In this document: positions 1-9,695 of the stretch, piece by piece
How positions within the stretch are numbered: position 1 is the first letter of the stretch
Layout: every line of letters begins with the position of its first letter
Origin: Xiashengella succiniciproducens
Lineage (GTDB): Bacteria > Bacteroidota > Bacteroidia > Bacteroidales > Marinilabiliaceae
Direction of reading: 5' to 3'
NCBI RefSeq assembly: GCF_023674465.1
Contig: NZ_CP098400.1
Coordinates: 1,950,801-2,014,800 of the forward strand
Length of the DNA: 64,000 nucleotides
Program-made: the position numbers and the translations under genes
Notes under the pieces: model-generated
The model's database searches: none
Seen by the model: the letters and a program-made list of their open reading frames with translations, nothing else
What the model was told of the DNA's origin: nothing

Positions 1-956
1 CCGACCATGCCAATGCCCTGAACTGTAATAAGGGTGACATCCTTAATTGAAGAGATACCCTTGATTTGTCTTGCTCCACTCTCTGACTGCTCGCTTATCA
101 GTGTACCTTTTGCTGAAGGATTGAATGTATTCTTTATCCTGATAGGTATCTTATTTCTATAGGCAGGAATAATAGTTGGCGGATAGATAACTTTAGCACC
201 GAAATGAGATAACTCCATTGCTTCGGAATAACTCAGGTGATCAATGCAATAGGCACGGCTTATAACCTTGGGATCTGCTGTCATAAAACCATCAACATCT
301 GTCCATATCTCAAGTACATCCGCATCAAAAGCGGCAGCTAACAGCGATGCTGTATAATCCGAACCACCCCTGCCGAGAGTTGTGCTCTCCCCCTTTCCAT
401 TGCTGCTGATAAAACCGGGAAACAGAGACAGACGACCCAGCGAACCCTTCAGTTTGCTAAGCAGCTGCTCTGATTTTTCGTAAACAACCTGGTTTCTACC
501 AAACTCGAAAGAGGTCTTGATATAATTCCTGCTGTCATACCAGTTGGCACCAAGGTAGCTGGCAATAATCCTGGAAGACAGCCTCTCTCCCATGCCTGAA
601 ATCCTGTCAAGGCTCTTCCTGCTGAGCTCACGAATCAAAAAGACCCCTTTTACCAGGGTATCCAACTCCTCTATTTCGGAACTAACCAATGCTCGTACCT
701 CGGCAGCATTTTCACTTTCAAACAAATTATTAATAAGTTCCTCATGAGTATTAATTATCAATTGCAACTCACTAATGCAGGCTTCGTCCCCCTCGCATGC
801 CATATTTGCCATTCGTATAAGACGATCCGTTACTCCGCCAAGGGCAGAAACTACTATTACAACGGCTTCATCCTTCAACGAAGCGACAATATCTTTCACT
901 CTGGCAATGGCTTCCGCAGAGCCTACTGAAGTGCCTCCGAATTTTAATACTCTCAT
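1..956 (-). CDS. thrA: Aspartokinase, probably the N-terminal part of bifunctional aspartokinase/homoserine dehydrogenase (partial)
   Basis: Read on the minus strand from an ATG at 956, the frame stays open to the window edge (about 318 residues), so the gene is truncated by the window. The N-terminus has the aspartokinase nucleotide-binding motif KFGGTSVGS (residues 5-13). Further on are VSALGGVTD, the stretch KGVFLIRELS, and the substrate-site region LGRGGSDYTA. The visible end, ITVQGIGMVG, is the start of the ACT regulatory domain. It matches the bifunctional ThrA type better than LysC, but the homoserine dehydrogenase half lies outside the window, so that is inference. The enzyme phosphorylates aspartate, the first step to Thr, Met, Ile and Lys. 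No Thr/Ile-rich leader peptide was found upstream. Confidence 0.8.
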   Translation of the reverse strand, partial: MRVLKFGGTSVGSAEAIARVKDIVASLKDEAVVIVVSALGGVTDRLIRMANMACEGDEACISELQLIINTHEELINNLFESENAAEVRALVSSEIEELDTLVKGVFLIRELSRKSLDRISGMGERLSSRIIASYLGANWYDSRNYIKTSFEFGRNQVVYEKSEQLLSKLKGSLGRLSLFPGFISSNGKGESTTLGRGGSDYTASLLAAAFDADVLEIWTDVDGFMTADPKVISRAYCIDHLSYSEAMELSHFGAKVIYPPTIIPAYRNKIPIRIKNTFNPSAKGTLISEQSESGARQIKGISSIKDVTLITVQGIGMV

Positions 957-1014
957 TTTGATAATTTGATAACTTGAAGAATAGGGTTGGCTTTAATTTA
1001 TATGCCGAATAGCA

Positions 1015-1022
1015 CAAAAATA
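1015..1022 (-). promoter_or_regulatory. Possible -7 box for the aspartokinase gene
   Basis: The minus strand reads TATTTTTG, an exact match to the Bacteroidota box TAnnTTTG, about 60 nt before the ATG at 956. No convincing TTG element sits about 19 nt further upstream, so support is weak. Confidence 0.35.
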
Positions 1023-1167
1023 TACATTTTTACCATCCTTGTACCATCCGACTACTAATTATACGCCTTTCCCCCTAAATAAATGCGTAAAAACGGGGCC
1101 TGTAATGTAACTATATGGGCAGAAAAATAGTACAAACATTAACAGACGTGTTACTAAGGATTTTTTG

Positions 1168-1175
1168 TATGTTTG
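1168..1175 (+). promoter_or_regulatory. Possible -7 box for the giant adhesin gene
   Basis: TATGTTTG matches TAnnTTTG exactly and lies 228 nt before the chosen ATG at 1404. If it is used, the mRNA has a long leader containing the two hairpins at 1184-1237. The -33 element is not clear. Confidence 0.35.
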
Positions 1176-1183
1176 CCTGTAAA

Positions 1184-1237
1184 AATTTTAAGAAAAGTCT
1201 TAAAATTAAGCACAATTCAGGAGTAAAAACTCCTGAA
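1184..1237 (+). other. Two consecutive perfect hairpins in the adhesin 5' leader
   Basis: The first hairpin has 10-bp arms (AATTTTAAGA and TCTTAAAATT) around a 4-nt loop at 1184-1207. The second has 9-bp arms (TTCAGGAGT and ACTCCTGAA) around AAAA at 1216-1237. They are 8 nt apart. Neither is followed by a T-run, so they are not ordinary terminators. They may be a structured leader or protein-binding palindromes. The rest of 957-1403 is AT-rich with no gene that I can support. Confidence 0.55.
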
Positions 1238-1403
1238 ACACTGGGGGGCGAATGGATATTACGAAAGAGGGTCTTGAAAAAATAAAGGCCTGATTTTGTT
1301 GTATCCTGTTGATATTTAGCAGAGTGTCGCCTAAACATCAGTAAACCAACGGGTTGAATTATATAGGGCGATGGTGTTTTGCCTAATCAAACCTACTACC
1401 GTC

Positions 1404-4400
1404 ATGAAAAAACTTGTACGACTTTTTTTGGTTTTTTGCGGCATGCTAATGTTGCCGGGTGTTGTTGATGCACAAGTTGACCAAACCTTTTGGTTTGTTG
1501 TTCCTGAAACAACCAGGGATCATAATAAGCAACCCGGGGTGCTTAGAATAACAACCTTCGATGAACCGGCTGTTGTGAGTATCTCACAACCGGCTAACCC
1601 TGCTTTTGATCCCATTATCCTTAATATTCCGGCCAATACCCAGGTCATGCATGAGTTCTGGGATAGAACAGGTATCCCTTATAACACGATGCTATGGGCT
1701 GTTGAAAACGGAACCATGGATGCCCTGACAGGCTATCCACGCGACTGGCCCAATGTTACTGGGAATGACCCTGTTGCAAGTGGACCTGAACAAATCCCGA
1801 TACTTAAAAAGGGTTTGCTGATAGAGTCCACCAACGGGGCCAATATCTCTGTCTACTATGAGGTAGCCAATGATCAAAACCCTGAACGTTTTAACCTGAA
1901 GGGACGTAATGCTCTTGGTACGCACTTTATTATCCCATCACAGAACCGCTTTAAAAACTATTTTGATACTCCCAAAGCAAGAGAAAAGGTTGATATAGTT
2001 GCTACCGCAGATGGTACTACGGTAACTTTCTTTTTCGACCCAGCAAGACATGATTTCGTTGGAAAGCCGGCCACAGGTACCAGCTTTACTATCACACTCA
2101 ACAGGGGTGAGACTTTTTCACTAAGGTCAAACAACAGAACTACCAATGCAAGCCTTGGTGGTATCTTTATTGAATCAAGCAATGATATTGCAGTCACTAT
2201 ATCTGATGACTCAATAATTGAGACTAATTCCTATATCCACTATGACCTTGTAGGTGACCAGTTGATTCCTATTACAAAGGCCGGCACCAGGTATATTGCA
2301 ATGCACCCATCGCATGGTACCAAATATCAGGGCTACTATGGTAACAAATATGGCCATGATTCAAGGACTGTATCCAACCAGGTATTTATCTGGCCAGTTG
2401 GTGATCCAACAGGTATCAGAATCAACGGAGTTGCAGTTAAAAACTCCAATGGAAGTGAATTGTTCCAAAGAGGTGACTCCTATGTGACAAATATCTCAGA
2501 CAATGGTATCTATATTGAGTCTGACGAACCGGTAATTGTATATCAGATTTCAAGCTACTGTTATGAACTAGGTGGTGGTGTACTTCCTGCGCTTGAATGT
2601 ACAGGTTCTCGCTCAGTCACTTTCGCAAGGGTTTACGATGCTGACTTCTTTATTCAGATACTTACAAAGAGTAAGAATATCTATGATGAAAATGGTAATC
2701 TAAGACTTGAGGCCTACTATCAGACTGCAAGCGGAACCAAAGTTGACATCAGCAATATGATATTCAATGGTGGTACTGTAGGTACTGACAGGTCAGGATT
2801 CCAACTTGTCAATAATACAGGAATTACAATAAATGGCGAACAGTGGTACACCTTTGTAAGGTATTTCAGACAAGGTGAAGGCGTTTCTACCGGACTACCT
2901 ATTACTATCAGGTTCAAACCAACAGCAGAACCAGCATTTGATGAGCTGTTCCATCTTAGCGTCCTTGACGCCAACGGCGCAAGTATGAGCTATGGCTATT
3001 TTTCTTCATACAATTCCGTTGCAATAAACGGTCCAAGAGCATTGTGCCGTGGCAACAAGGTTGAACTTAGAACCAATGGAGTAAAGGTTGACTGGTATCA
3101 CTCATCCGACCCCACTACCCCGTTTGCTACTGATGTTGATTTTGTTTTGGTTGACCGTGCCGGTGAATACTGGGTCGAAGTACTTAACTCATCATGCGAG
3201 TCTTCTGACAGAGTTTATATCGACTATATAATTCCTGATTTTGACCTTGGTGATGATATGGCAGTTTGTCCGGGTGATGTAGTTGAACTAGGACTTCCAG
3301 ATTTTCTGCCATTTGCTGCAGATTACAGGTGGTATGTAAATGGAACTGAAAGAACGGATCTTAGAGGACAGTTCAACTTTTCATATACTGCTGAGGAGCT
3401 TACATCTTATGAAGTAGTCCTCCATGTAAGTACAGATGTTGACGGGGTAGTCTGCGAACATGCTGATACGATAAGGGTCACAGTTGGTCCTGAACTAACT
3501 ATCTCACTTGGAGCCAATGAAGCTGTTTGCGAAGGTTCGGAATTAAGAACTGAATACCGCGAAGGATTATTCTATGAGTGGGCCTTCAACGAAACTGTTG
3601 TTTCAGAAGAAACCTATATTATTCCTCAACAACCCGGTGTCTATACTTTGAGAGTATATAATGCTGATGGTTGCGAACTGACACAAAACATCAACGTTGC
3701 TATCAACCCATTGCCTGATGTAACGCTGGATGATGTAACCGAATGTCCGGGTGGAAGTGAAACCTTTAGTGTCAACATTCCAGGGGCAACTTACAGATGG
3801 CATAACGGAAGCATAACTTCTTCAATTACTGTTACTGAACCCGGAAATATATCTGTTGAAGTAACTGATGCCAATGGTTGTGTTGCTACAGATGAGGCAA
3901 CTTACGGATGGTGGAATGAAGTGGTATTCAATCTGGATACTGTAGTAGTATGCTATGACAACGTACTGAAAATTGAGATTGATAGCAACTTCATAAACTA
4001 TGCATGGTTATATAAGGCAGACCCAAGTGCTCCTGGTGATTCAGTTCCTCTACAGGCCAACCAGGTAGCAGTTGATCATGTCTTGACAATCACTGCTGAA
4101 GGCGATAATGACAACTGGTCGGGCAGGTATTTTGTAACTGCATATGATCCAGCCCATAATTGTCCTGTATCAGGATACTTCGACTTGATCATTACTCCTC
4201 TTCCCGAAATCGACCTGGTTTTTGATCAGACAACTGACGGACGTATGTGCGAAGGAGATACTATAAAAATCGAGTTTAATGATCCATACGGACGTGAATT
4301 TAGTGCATATCAATGGAGTTACAGTAAAGACAGTGTTAATTTCACTGACATCCCGGGTGCAATTCAAAGTTGGCTAGTCACCTCTACTGAGGGACACTAT

Positions 4401-6437
4401 CAACTATATGGAAAAATGGAACACAACTGCAGCACTGTAGGTCAAACTGAAGTTAAAGTCGTTAAAGCTCCCATATTTGAAATGGTTGACCAGGAAGCTT
4501 GTCCTGACCAGGAAATAGTATTGGGAATTACACCAAACTCGTATATCTCCCATTATCAGGACGAGACAACACCTGAAAGATATGAGTGGATACGTGGTAT
4601 CAGAGATATGGAAATTACCAGTCAGATGCCAATCTTAAGCACTGCTGCCAGCTACACTGTTGATGGAGACAACCGTGGTTCATACCGTCTGACAGCATTC
4701 GATGGCCTGGGTTGCTTTGCTTCTGTTTGGGCTGATGCGACATCACTAAATTCAATCAACGTTGACCTTCAGGATATTACTGTATGCGATAATGAAAGCG
4801 TTACTCTTGCTTTACCAGCCGGATTAGCAGGACTTTCCAATTACACCTGGTATGAAGTTCTACCCGGCCTTGAGTTTGAACTGCTGTCAGATGAACCGTT
4901 GGCGATCAGTAACCGTAAAGCCGGCACTTACACCTTCAGAGTAGTCATTACTAGTAATGACGGATGTGTAACCAGTGATGACGTTACAGTTACAGTACTG
5001 GAAGCTCCTAAGTTTACACTTACTGACGGTGTTGTAGTATGTCCGGGTGAAACAATCACTATCGAATCCAGACCAAGTTATGTAAGCTACTTATGGAATG
5101 GAGTTGCCGGCACTAACAGCTACACAGTAAATGCTGCACAAACGCTTACTCTGGAAGTAACCGACAGAAACGGTTGTGTCACTTCCCAAACAGCTCAGAT
5201 AAGTCTGGGTACTATTCCGAATGTAAGTATTGATGATGTTACTGTATGTCCTGATGAACAGGTAACACTAAGTGTACCTTACTCTGCTGCTGACGGTTAT
5301 ACAATACTGTGGACTCTACCTTCAGGTCGTAGCATCAGGAACCAAAGTTCTATTGAAGCTCTGAGAGGTACCTACAGTGTATCTGTTTATAGTGAATATG
5401 GTTGCGAAGGCAGCGACCAGGCTGAGGTAATCTGGAAGGACTTCCCAACAGTATATTTTGGTCCTAACATGGTCGATATTTGTCCGGTAAATCTTCCTGT
5501 TGAGATTGAAGCTCAGGGTGATTATGAAAACTGGACCGATATGATCTGGCACGACAATCTGTACAGAGGTCAAAGAAGACGTATTGCAAGCCCCAGTGAT
5601 ACTGTAAACGTGATAAGAGTAGAAAATGCAGACAACTGCTGGTCAACTGCCAGTCAGTCTGTACTTCTGGCCCTGCCTACCTACTATGAGGCAGGTGCTG
5701 ACCTTGCAGAATGCGAACCAAAGGACGGAGTTCCTTTTAGCACCGAACTGAATGCAGGCGAGTTTGTAATCTATTTTGATTCTACATCTGATGATCCGAT
5801 AGAGGTGCCTATTACAGGTTACAGATGGTTTAATATGGAAACAGGTGATCAGGTTGGTGATCAGCAGATATTGATGGCTACTGCAGCAGGAAGTTACATG
5901 GTTGAAGTATCTGATGGTTGCTGGTTGAATACCGATACATTTAATATAGAGCTGTTCCCGAATCCTGTAATTACCTACCTTGATTCGACTCTGTTCCGTC
6001 AAATAGTGGTATTTGCCGAAAACGGAACTGCACCTCTTCAATATGCCCTAAACAATAATGCACCGCAGTCAGATAACGTATTCAAGAATCTACCAAACGG
6101 CAATTATACTGTATATGTTATTGACGCCAATGGTTGCGAAGACAGTGAAGCCTTCCTTCTCGAGACAACTCTGAATCTGGAGGTACCCAACTTCTTTACA
6201 CCCAACAACGACGGCTTTAACGACAGGTGGGAGATTATAGGCATCGAAAAATTACCAGAGTCCATCATCTATATTTATGACCGATATGGAAAACTATTGA
6301 GGAAGTACAAGGCTTCAGATCCTGCATGGGACGGAGAATATCTGAATCGTCCTTTGCCATCCGATGACTACTGGTACGTAATTCATCTGTTGCCAATTGA
6401 TAAATACCTGAAAGGTAATGTTACCTTGAAACGATAA
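1404..6437 (+). CDS. Giant secreted adhesin: IgGFc-binding-like N-terminus, about 12 Ig/PKD-like repeats, T9SS type B sorting domain
   Basis: The ATG at 1404 is chosen because it opens a clean signal peptide (MKKLVRLFLVFCGMLML, cleavage near VDAQ). An in-frame ATG at 1371 would add 11 residues that are not signal-like. The product has about 1677 residues. Residues about 25-390 resemble the IgGFc-binding protein N-terminal domain (GLLIESTNGANISVYYEV, GTHFIIPSQNRF). After that come about twelve Cys-containing Ig/PKD-like units, each starting near a motif such as VCPGE or VCPDE. The last 85 residues (VPNFFTPNNDGFNDRW through GNVTLKR) are the gliding-motility-associated C-terminal domain, the type B T9SS signal. 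It is expected to be exported by T9SS and displayed or released at the surface. The PorP/SprF gene directly downstream is its likely dedicated partner. The ligand is unknown. Confidence 0.85.
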   Translation: MKKLVRLFLVFCGMLMLPGVVDAQVDQTFWFVVPETTRDHNKQPGVLRITTFDEPAVVSISQPANPAFDPIILNIPANTQVMHEFWDRTGIPYNTMLWAVENGTMDALTGYPRDWPNVTGNDPVASGPEQIPILKKGLLIESTNGANISVYYEVANDQNPERFNLKGRNALGTHFIIPSQNRFKNYFDTPKAREKVDIVATADGTTVTFFFDPARHDFVGKPATGTSFTITLNRGETFSLRSNNRTTNASLGGIFIESSNDIAVTISDDSIIETNSYIHYDLVGDQLIPITKAGTRYIAMHPSHGTKYQGYYGNKYGHDSRTVSNQVFIWPVGDPTGIRINGVAVKNSNGSELFQRGDSYVTNISDNGIYIESDEPVIVYQISSYCYELGGGVLPALECTGSRSVTFARVYDADFFIQILTKSKNIYDENGNLRLEAYYQTASGTKVDISNMIFNGGTVGTDRSGFQLVNNTGITINGEQWYTFVRYFRQGEGVSTGLPITIRFKPTAEPAFDELFHLSVLDANGASMSYGYFSSYNSVAINGPRALCRGNKVELRTNGVKVDWYHSSDPTTPFATDVDFVLVDRAGEYWVEVLNSSCESSDRVYIDYIIPDFDLGDDMAVCPGDVVELGLPDFLPFAADYRWYVNGTERTDLRGQFNFSYTAEELTSYEVVLHVSTDVDGVVCEHADTIRVTVGPELTISLGANEAVCEGSELRTEYREGLFYEWAFNETVVSEETYIIPQQPGVYTLRVYNADGCELTQNINVAINPLPDVTLDDVTECPGGSETFSVNIPGATYRWHNGSITSSITVTEPGNISVEVTDANGCVATDEATYGWWNEVVFNLDTVVVCYDNVLKIEIDSNFINYAWLYKADPSAPGDSVPLQANQVAVDHVLTITAEGDNDNWSGRYFVTAYDPAHNCPVSGYFDLIITPLPEIDLVFDQTTDGRMCEGDTIKIEFNDPYGREFSAYQWSYSKDSVNFTDIPGAIQSWLVTSTEGHYQLYGKMEHNCSTVGQTEVKVVKAPIFEMVDQEACPDQEIVLGITPNSYISHYQDETTPERYEWIRGIRDMEITSQMPILSTAASYTVDGDNRGSYRLTAFDGLGCFASVWADATSLNSINVDLQDITVCDNESVTLALPAGLAGLSNYTWYEVLPGLEFELLSDEPLAISNRKAGTYTFRVVITSNDGCVTSDDVTVTVLEAPKFTLTDGVVVCPGETITIESRPSYVSYLWNGVAGTNSYTVNAAQTLTLEVTDRNGCVTSQTAQISLGTIPNVSIDDVTVCPDEQVTLSVPYSAADGYTILWTLPSGRSIRNQSSIEALRGTYSVSVYSEYGCEGSDQAEVIWKDFPTVYFGPNMVDICPVNLPVEIEAQGDYENWTDMIWHDNLYRGQRRRIASPSDTVNVIRVENADNCWSTASQSVLLALPTYYEAGADLAECEPKDGVPFSTELNAGEFVIYFDSTSDDPIEVPITGYRWFNMETGDQVGDQQILMATAAGSYMVEVSDGCWLNTDTFNIELFPNPVITYLDSTLFRQIVVFAENGTAPLQYALNNNAPQSDNVFKNLPNGNYTVYVIDANGCEDSEAFLLETTLNLEVPNFFTPNNDGFNDRWEIIGIEKLPESIIYIYDRYGKLLRKYKASDPAWDGEYLNRPLPSDDYWYVIHLLPIDKYLKGNVTLKR

Positions 6438-6450
6438 TAAACCAAAGAAT

Positions 6451-6474
6451 CCGGGAACCCGAGGGGGTTCCCGG
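6451..6474 (+). terminator. Strong hairpin between adhesin and PorP/SprF gene
   Basis: Perfect 10-bp arms CCGGGAACCC and GGGTTCCCGG enclose the loop GAGG, 13 nt after the adhesin stop. No T-run follows, so it may reduce or process transcription into the downstream porP-like gene instead of ending it. Confidence 0.5.
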
Positions 6475-6502
6475 TCTCTAACCCTTAACCGGAATTGTTG
6501 TT

Positions 6503-7537
6503 ATGTCGAGACTCAGAATCATACTTGTCACAGGCCTCCTGCTAATAGTTACAATGGCATCTTCACAAAGGTACTTTGTCACTAACCAGTATGTCTATGA
6601 CATGTTCTTAATGAATCCAGCGGCGGCAGGCTTTAACAGAACATGCGTAAGCGTCAACGGATTTTATCAGCGTCAATGGTTTGGAACCGATCTAGCACCT
6701 ACCACCCAGCTATTTGCTGCGCAGATGCCTGCTGGTGGTAATGTGGGATCCGGAACTTATATATTCAATGACCGTAATGGTCACAACCGCAAGATGAGTT
6801 TGATGCAGGCTTTCTCAGTCGAGATTAAGATTAAGGAAAACCGTAACGGCACCAACACATCACTTGTCTTCGGCCTTGGTGCTTTAATTGAACAGGCCAC
6901 AGTGGATCAAAGTAACTTTGAGGGAGGTGTCGGTATTGACCCTGTTGTAAGTGGAAACAAGGAAAGCGGTATTGGCTACAACGCCAATACAGGTATGCTG
7001 CTTCGTATTGGCAAGTATCACGTGGGGGCTGCTGCAACCAACATTCTACCACAAAACAATCCTCTGTACGACTCAGAATATGAACCGGAACTGCCAGTTG
7101 ACTTTCACGTACATGCAGGTACCTACTTCAAGTATCCGACACGTGATATCTGGTTTGAACCACAAATATATTACAGGCGCAACTCGCTACAGGATACCAG
7201 GCTTGATCTTAATATGAAACTGGATATTCCAACCTTTAATCAAGACTTTTCATTTTGGGGTGTTATTGCTTACAGACGGAATGTGGACTCCAAATTCGGT
7301 AAAAGTCTGGGACTCGCCGTTACCGGAGGTATCAATTACAAGGGGATTAATGTGGGACTTGAACACCAGCTCGGACTGACCGGCGCTCAAACACATTATG
7401 GAAGTGCCTACCTGCTAGTGTTTGGCTATAATTTCTGCCACGACAAAAAGACTCGTTCTCTTCCATGTTCCGAACGAGATCCAATCGTAAATCCCGACGC
7501 AAAGTACAGGAAAAAAGGCGGCTTGTTTAAACGTTAG
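6503..7537 (+). CDS. PorP/SprF family type IX secretion-associated outer membrane protein
   Basis: The product has 344 residues with a signal peptide (cleavage near MASSQ). It opens with the family pattern of an N-terminal YxxNxxxxNPAAAG-type stretch (VYDMFLMNPAAAGF, residues about 32-45) and continues as alternating beta-strands ending in a beta-barrel. PorP/SprF proteins are outer-membrane partners needed for secretion or anchoring of cognate type B T9SS substrates. This gene follows the giant adhesin by 65 nt, which suggests that it serves that protein. It differs clearly from the second copy at 8581, so the pair is not a recent duplication. Confidence 0.88.
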   Translation: MSRLRIILVTGLLLIVTMASSQRYFVTNQYVYDMFLMNPAAAGFNRTCVSVNGFYQRQWFGTDLAPTTQLFAAQMPAGGNVGSGTYIFNDRNGHNRKMSLMQAFSVEIKIKENRNGTNTSLVFGLGALIEQATVDQSNFEGGVGIDPVVSGNKESGIGYNANTGMLLRIGKYHVGAAATNILPQNNPLYDSEYEPELPVDFHVHAGTYFKYPTRDIWFEPQIYYRRNSLQDTRLDLNMKLDIPTFNQDFSFWGVIAYRRNVDSKFGKSLGLAVTGGINYKGINVGLEHQLGLTGAQTHYGSAYLLVFGYNFCHDKKTRSLPCSERDPIVNPDAKYRKKGGLFKR

Positions 7538-7548
7538 TCTCTAATTGT

Positions 7549-7556
7549 TATTTTTG
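7549..7556 (+). promoter_or_regulatory. Possible -7 box before the second adhesin gene
   Basis: TATTTTTG matches TAnnTTTG exactly, 68 nt before the ATG at 7624. A TTG at 7523-7525 is 23 nt upstream, slightly longer than the usual spacing of about 19. Confidence 0.35.
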
Positions 7557-7623
7557 GGCAATTAACAGGGGCAATTTACGTTAATACAAAACCTGCCCAA
7601 ACCGGGCAAAGATTTGGTATTAG

Positions 7624-8577
7624 ATGAAAAGAACTCTATATACTATACTTTTACTCATATCAATAGCTTCGACGTACGGACAAAATTTGTCAAATGTATC
7701 AGTTGAGGGTATTTCCGTGGGTGATATTCAAGCAAATACCCCTGTTATTGCCAACAACGACTTTGCCCGTACTTTTGAGATGACCCCTGTTGAGATTAAC
7801 ATTTCAAAAAATGACTACGGCATAAGTCAGGGAATCTCCAGGATAGATGTTGTAGATGGACCAAAGCGTGGCAAGGCTGTTGTTACCTCATACTATACTA
7901 TAATTTATACTCCCGGCGAGAACTTCACAGGCAGTGATTCACTGACTTATCAGATATGTAACAACTACAATGAGTGTGGAAGAGCCATGGTCAGAGTGGT
8001 TGTTGAAGATTATGACTTTGCCCCTATTGCCCATAATGACACTTTGATCCTGTTTCAGACCAAGAATGTTAAACTGGATGTACTCAAGAATGACGAGTTC
8101 CTGTACGATAAACCTATCACACTCGAGATACTCCGTGATTTGAGTAAGGGCACAAGTCAGGTCAGCAGTGAGCTCCTGATTGTTCCTGACTTACGGAGCT
8201 ACGGACTCGAGACAGACTCAATACTCTATAGGGTCTGTGATGCCGAAGGTGATTGTGATGAAGCCTGGTTGTTTTTAACCGTCAACAAGGAGCCCGAAAG
8301 AATATACTTTATCCCTGAAGGATTTTCTCCCAATGGCGACGGTATCAATGACACCTTCAATATTCCCGACTTCCTTAACTTCGCCAATATTGAGATAAAC
8401 ATCTTCAACAGGGCAGGTGTGCTTGTATATGAGAGCAAGGATTGGAACAATAACTGGGATGGAGTGGCCAATACGGGGATCTATAAGGGGAAGCAGATGG
8501 AAAGCGGGACTTATTACTATCTTATCGAAATACGGGGATTAGAAAGTTTCAAGGGTTTTGTATATCTGAGCAGGTAA
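7624..8577 (+). CDS. Secreted Ig-like domain protein with T9SS type B C-terminal domain
   Basis: The product has 317 residues with a signal peptide ending near STYGQ. Two cadherin/Ig-like (Big_9-like) modules follow. The first is about residues 40-135 (PVIANNDFA, IYTPGENFTGSDSLTYQI) and the second about 137-222 (IAHNDTLILF, LDVLKNDEF, DSILYRVCDAEGDCDE). The last about 90 residues (FIPEGFSPNGDGINDTF through GFVYLSR) are the gliding-motility-associated type B sorting domain. It is much smaller than the 1404 adhesin but has the same export signal. The next gene, 3 nt downstream, is PorP/SprF, so the two are almost certainly co-transcribed and probably work as a secretion pair. The biological ligand is unknown. 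Confidence 0.85.
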   Translation: MKRTLYTILLLISIASTYGQNLSNVSVEGISVGDIQANTPVIANNDFARTFEMTPVEINISKNDYGISQGISRIDVVDGPKRGKAVVTSYYTIIYTPGENFTGSDSLTYQICNNYNECGRAMVRVVVEDYDFAPIAHNDTLILFQTKNVKLDVLKNDEFLYDKPITLEILRDLSKGTSQVSSELLIVPDLRSYGLETDSILYRVCDAEGDCDEAWLFLTVNKEPERIYFIPEGFSPNGDGINDTFNIPDFLNFANIEINIFNRAGVLVYESKDWNNNWDGVANTGIYKGKQMESGTYYYLIEIRGLESFKGFVYLSR

Positions 8578-8580
8578 GAG

Positions 8581-9591
8581 ATGACACTTAAAAGATACGG
8601 CATAAGCATAGTAGAAAGAACTAGAAGGTGCATAGCGGCAGCTACTATGCTTTTTATTGTACTTAGCCTGTCAGCACAGCAAAATCCATATTTCACCCAA
8701 CACGCAAACAATCCTCTGTTGATTAACCCGGCATTTGCAGGTGGCAGAAACTCTCTGGCTGTTGATATAGCCACACGACAACAGTGGGTTGGCGTGGATG
8801 GTGCTCCCATGACCTTTATGCTCAACACCCATGCTCCCATCAACGAGACAATGATGTCTGCAGGAGCCAGTTTTTATTCAGATATTGCAGGTCCAGTAAT
8901 GGCCAATCATGCTTCTCTGGCATACTCCTATCTCTTGAAGATCAATCACAGCCATTTTCTTTCGCTGGGTATCAATGGTGGCATCAACAGTTACCGCGTT
9001 AAACTCAGTGATATAAAGCTTAACGATGGAAGTGACCCCAACTTTGCAAGCGATATTGAGAATGAGATTACACCATCCTTTGGTGCTGGCTTGATGATAT
9101 ACTCGCCATTATATTACATCGGGTTTTCAATACCAAGGATACTGGCTTCAGAAATAGAATATCCCGACGCAGCAGGCAGGCAGTTCAGATATAACCAGAT
9201 ATATTATATGTCTGCAGGTGCAAATATTGGCATATCTGATTATCACAGTGCAAAGCTGGCCACCCTGTTCAGGTTTGAAGAGGGTATGGAGATGGTTTAT
9301 GATATTACTGCACTGTACAACTATGATGGGATGCTTACTGCAGGCGGGTCTATCAGACCGGGATATGCAGCCTCGCTGATTCTTGGTGCACAAGTCAACG
9401 AAAACATAGGTATTACTTATTCCTATGACTTTCCACTAGGGAGTAAGTCGGTAAACTTATTCAACTTCCAGGAACTCACCCTGTCGATTGACATCCACAG
9501 TATTATTTCTCCAAATGTGGACAGGGAATTCTCCTCTCCCAAAGCCAAGTCACGTGACGATGGCAATACCCGCTCAATTAGGTATTTCTAA
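8581..9591 (+). CDS. PorP/SprF family type IX secretion-associated outer membrane protein (second copy)
   Basis: The product has 336 residues. The start ATG lies 3 nt after the preceding stop, which implies translational coupling. A signal peptide with a long basic n-region ends near LSLSAQQ. The family signature follows (PYFTQHANNPLLINPAFAGG, residues about 37-56), and then repeated amphipathic strands typical of a barrel. As a PorP/SprF protein it should sit in the outer membrane and assist export or attachment of the Ig-like type B substrate encoded just upstream. It is typical in length for the family (about 300-340). Confidence 0.88.
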   Translation: MTLKRYGISIVERTRRCIAAATMLFIVLSLSAQQNPYFTQHANNPLLINPAFAGGRNSLAVDIATRQQWVGVDGAPMTFMLNTHAPINETMMSAGASFYSDIAGPVMANHASLAYSYLLKINHSHFLSLGINGGINSYRVKLSDIKLNDGSDPNFASDIENEITPSFGAGLMIYSPLYYIGFSIPRILASEIEYPDAAGRQFRYNQIYYMSAGANIGISDYHSAKLATLFRFEEGMEMVYDITALYNYDGMLTAGGSIRPGYAASLILGAQVNENIGITYSYDFPLGSKSVNLFNFQELTLSIDIHSIISPNVDREFSSPKAKSRDDGNTRSIRYF

Positions 9592-9622
9592 ATCCCGGCT
9601 ATAATAAGGGATAGCTGGATTT
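9590..9622 (+). terminator. Imperfect hairpin after the PorP/SprF operon
   Basis: AAATCCCGGCTAT and ATAGCTGGATTT form an imperfect stem overlapping the stop codon of the upstream gene. It is followed by a T-containing stretch. A weak terminator candidate. Confidence 0.35.
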
Positions 9623-9695
9623 CTGATTTAAATCAATCACCTATAGAAAAACGGTGGTTAATCTTTTTCTATCTTTAGCAGCAAAATTATAGAGT

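Noticed and set aside
957-1060. A threonine-type leader peptide before the aspartokinase gene
   Set aside because: The only short minus-strand ORF (about 12 codons, starting MVKMYIF) has no Thr/Ile run and there is no terminator after it.
5643-6041. A 132-residue minus-strand ORF
   Set aside because: It lies opposite the adhesin Ig-like repeats and has no promoter or homology.
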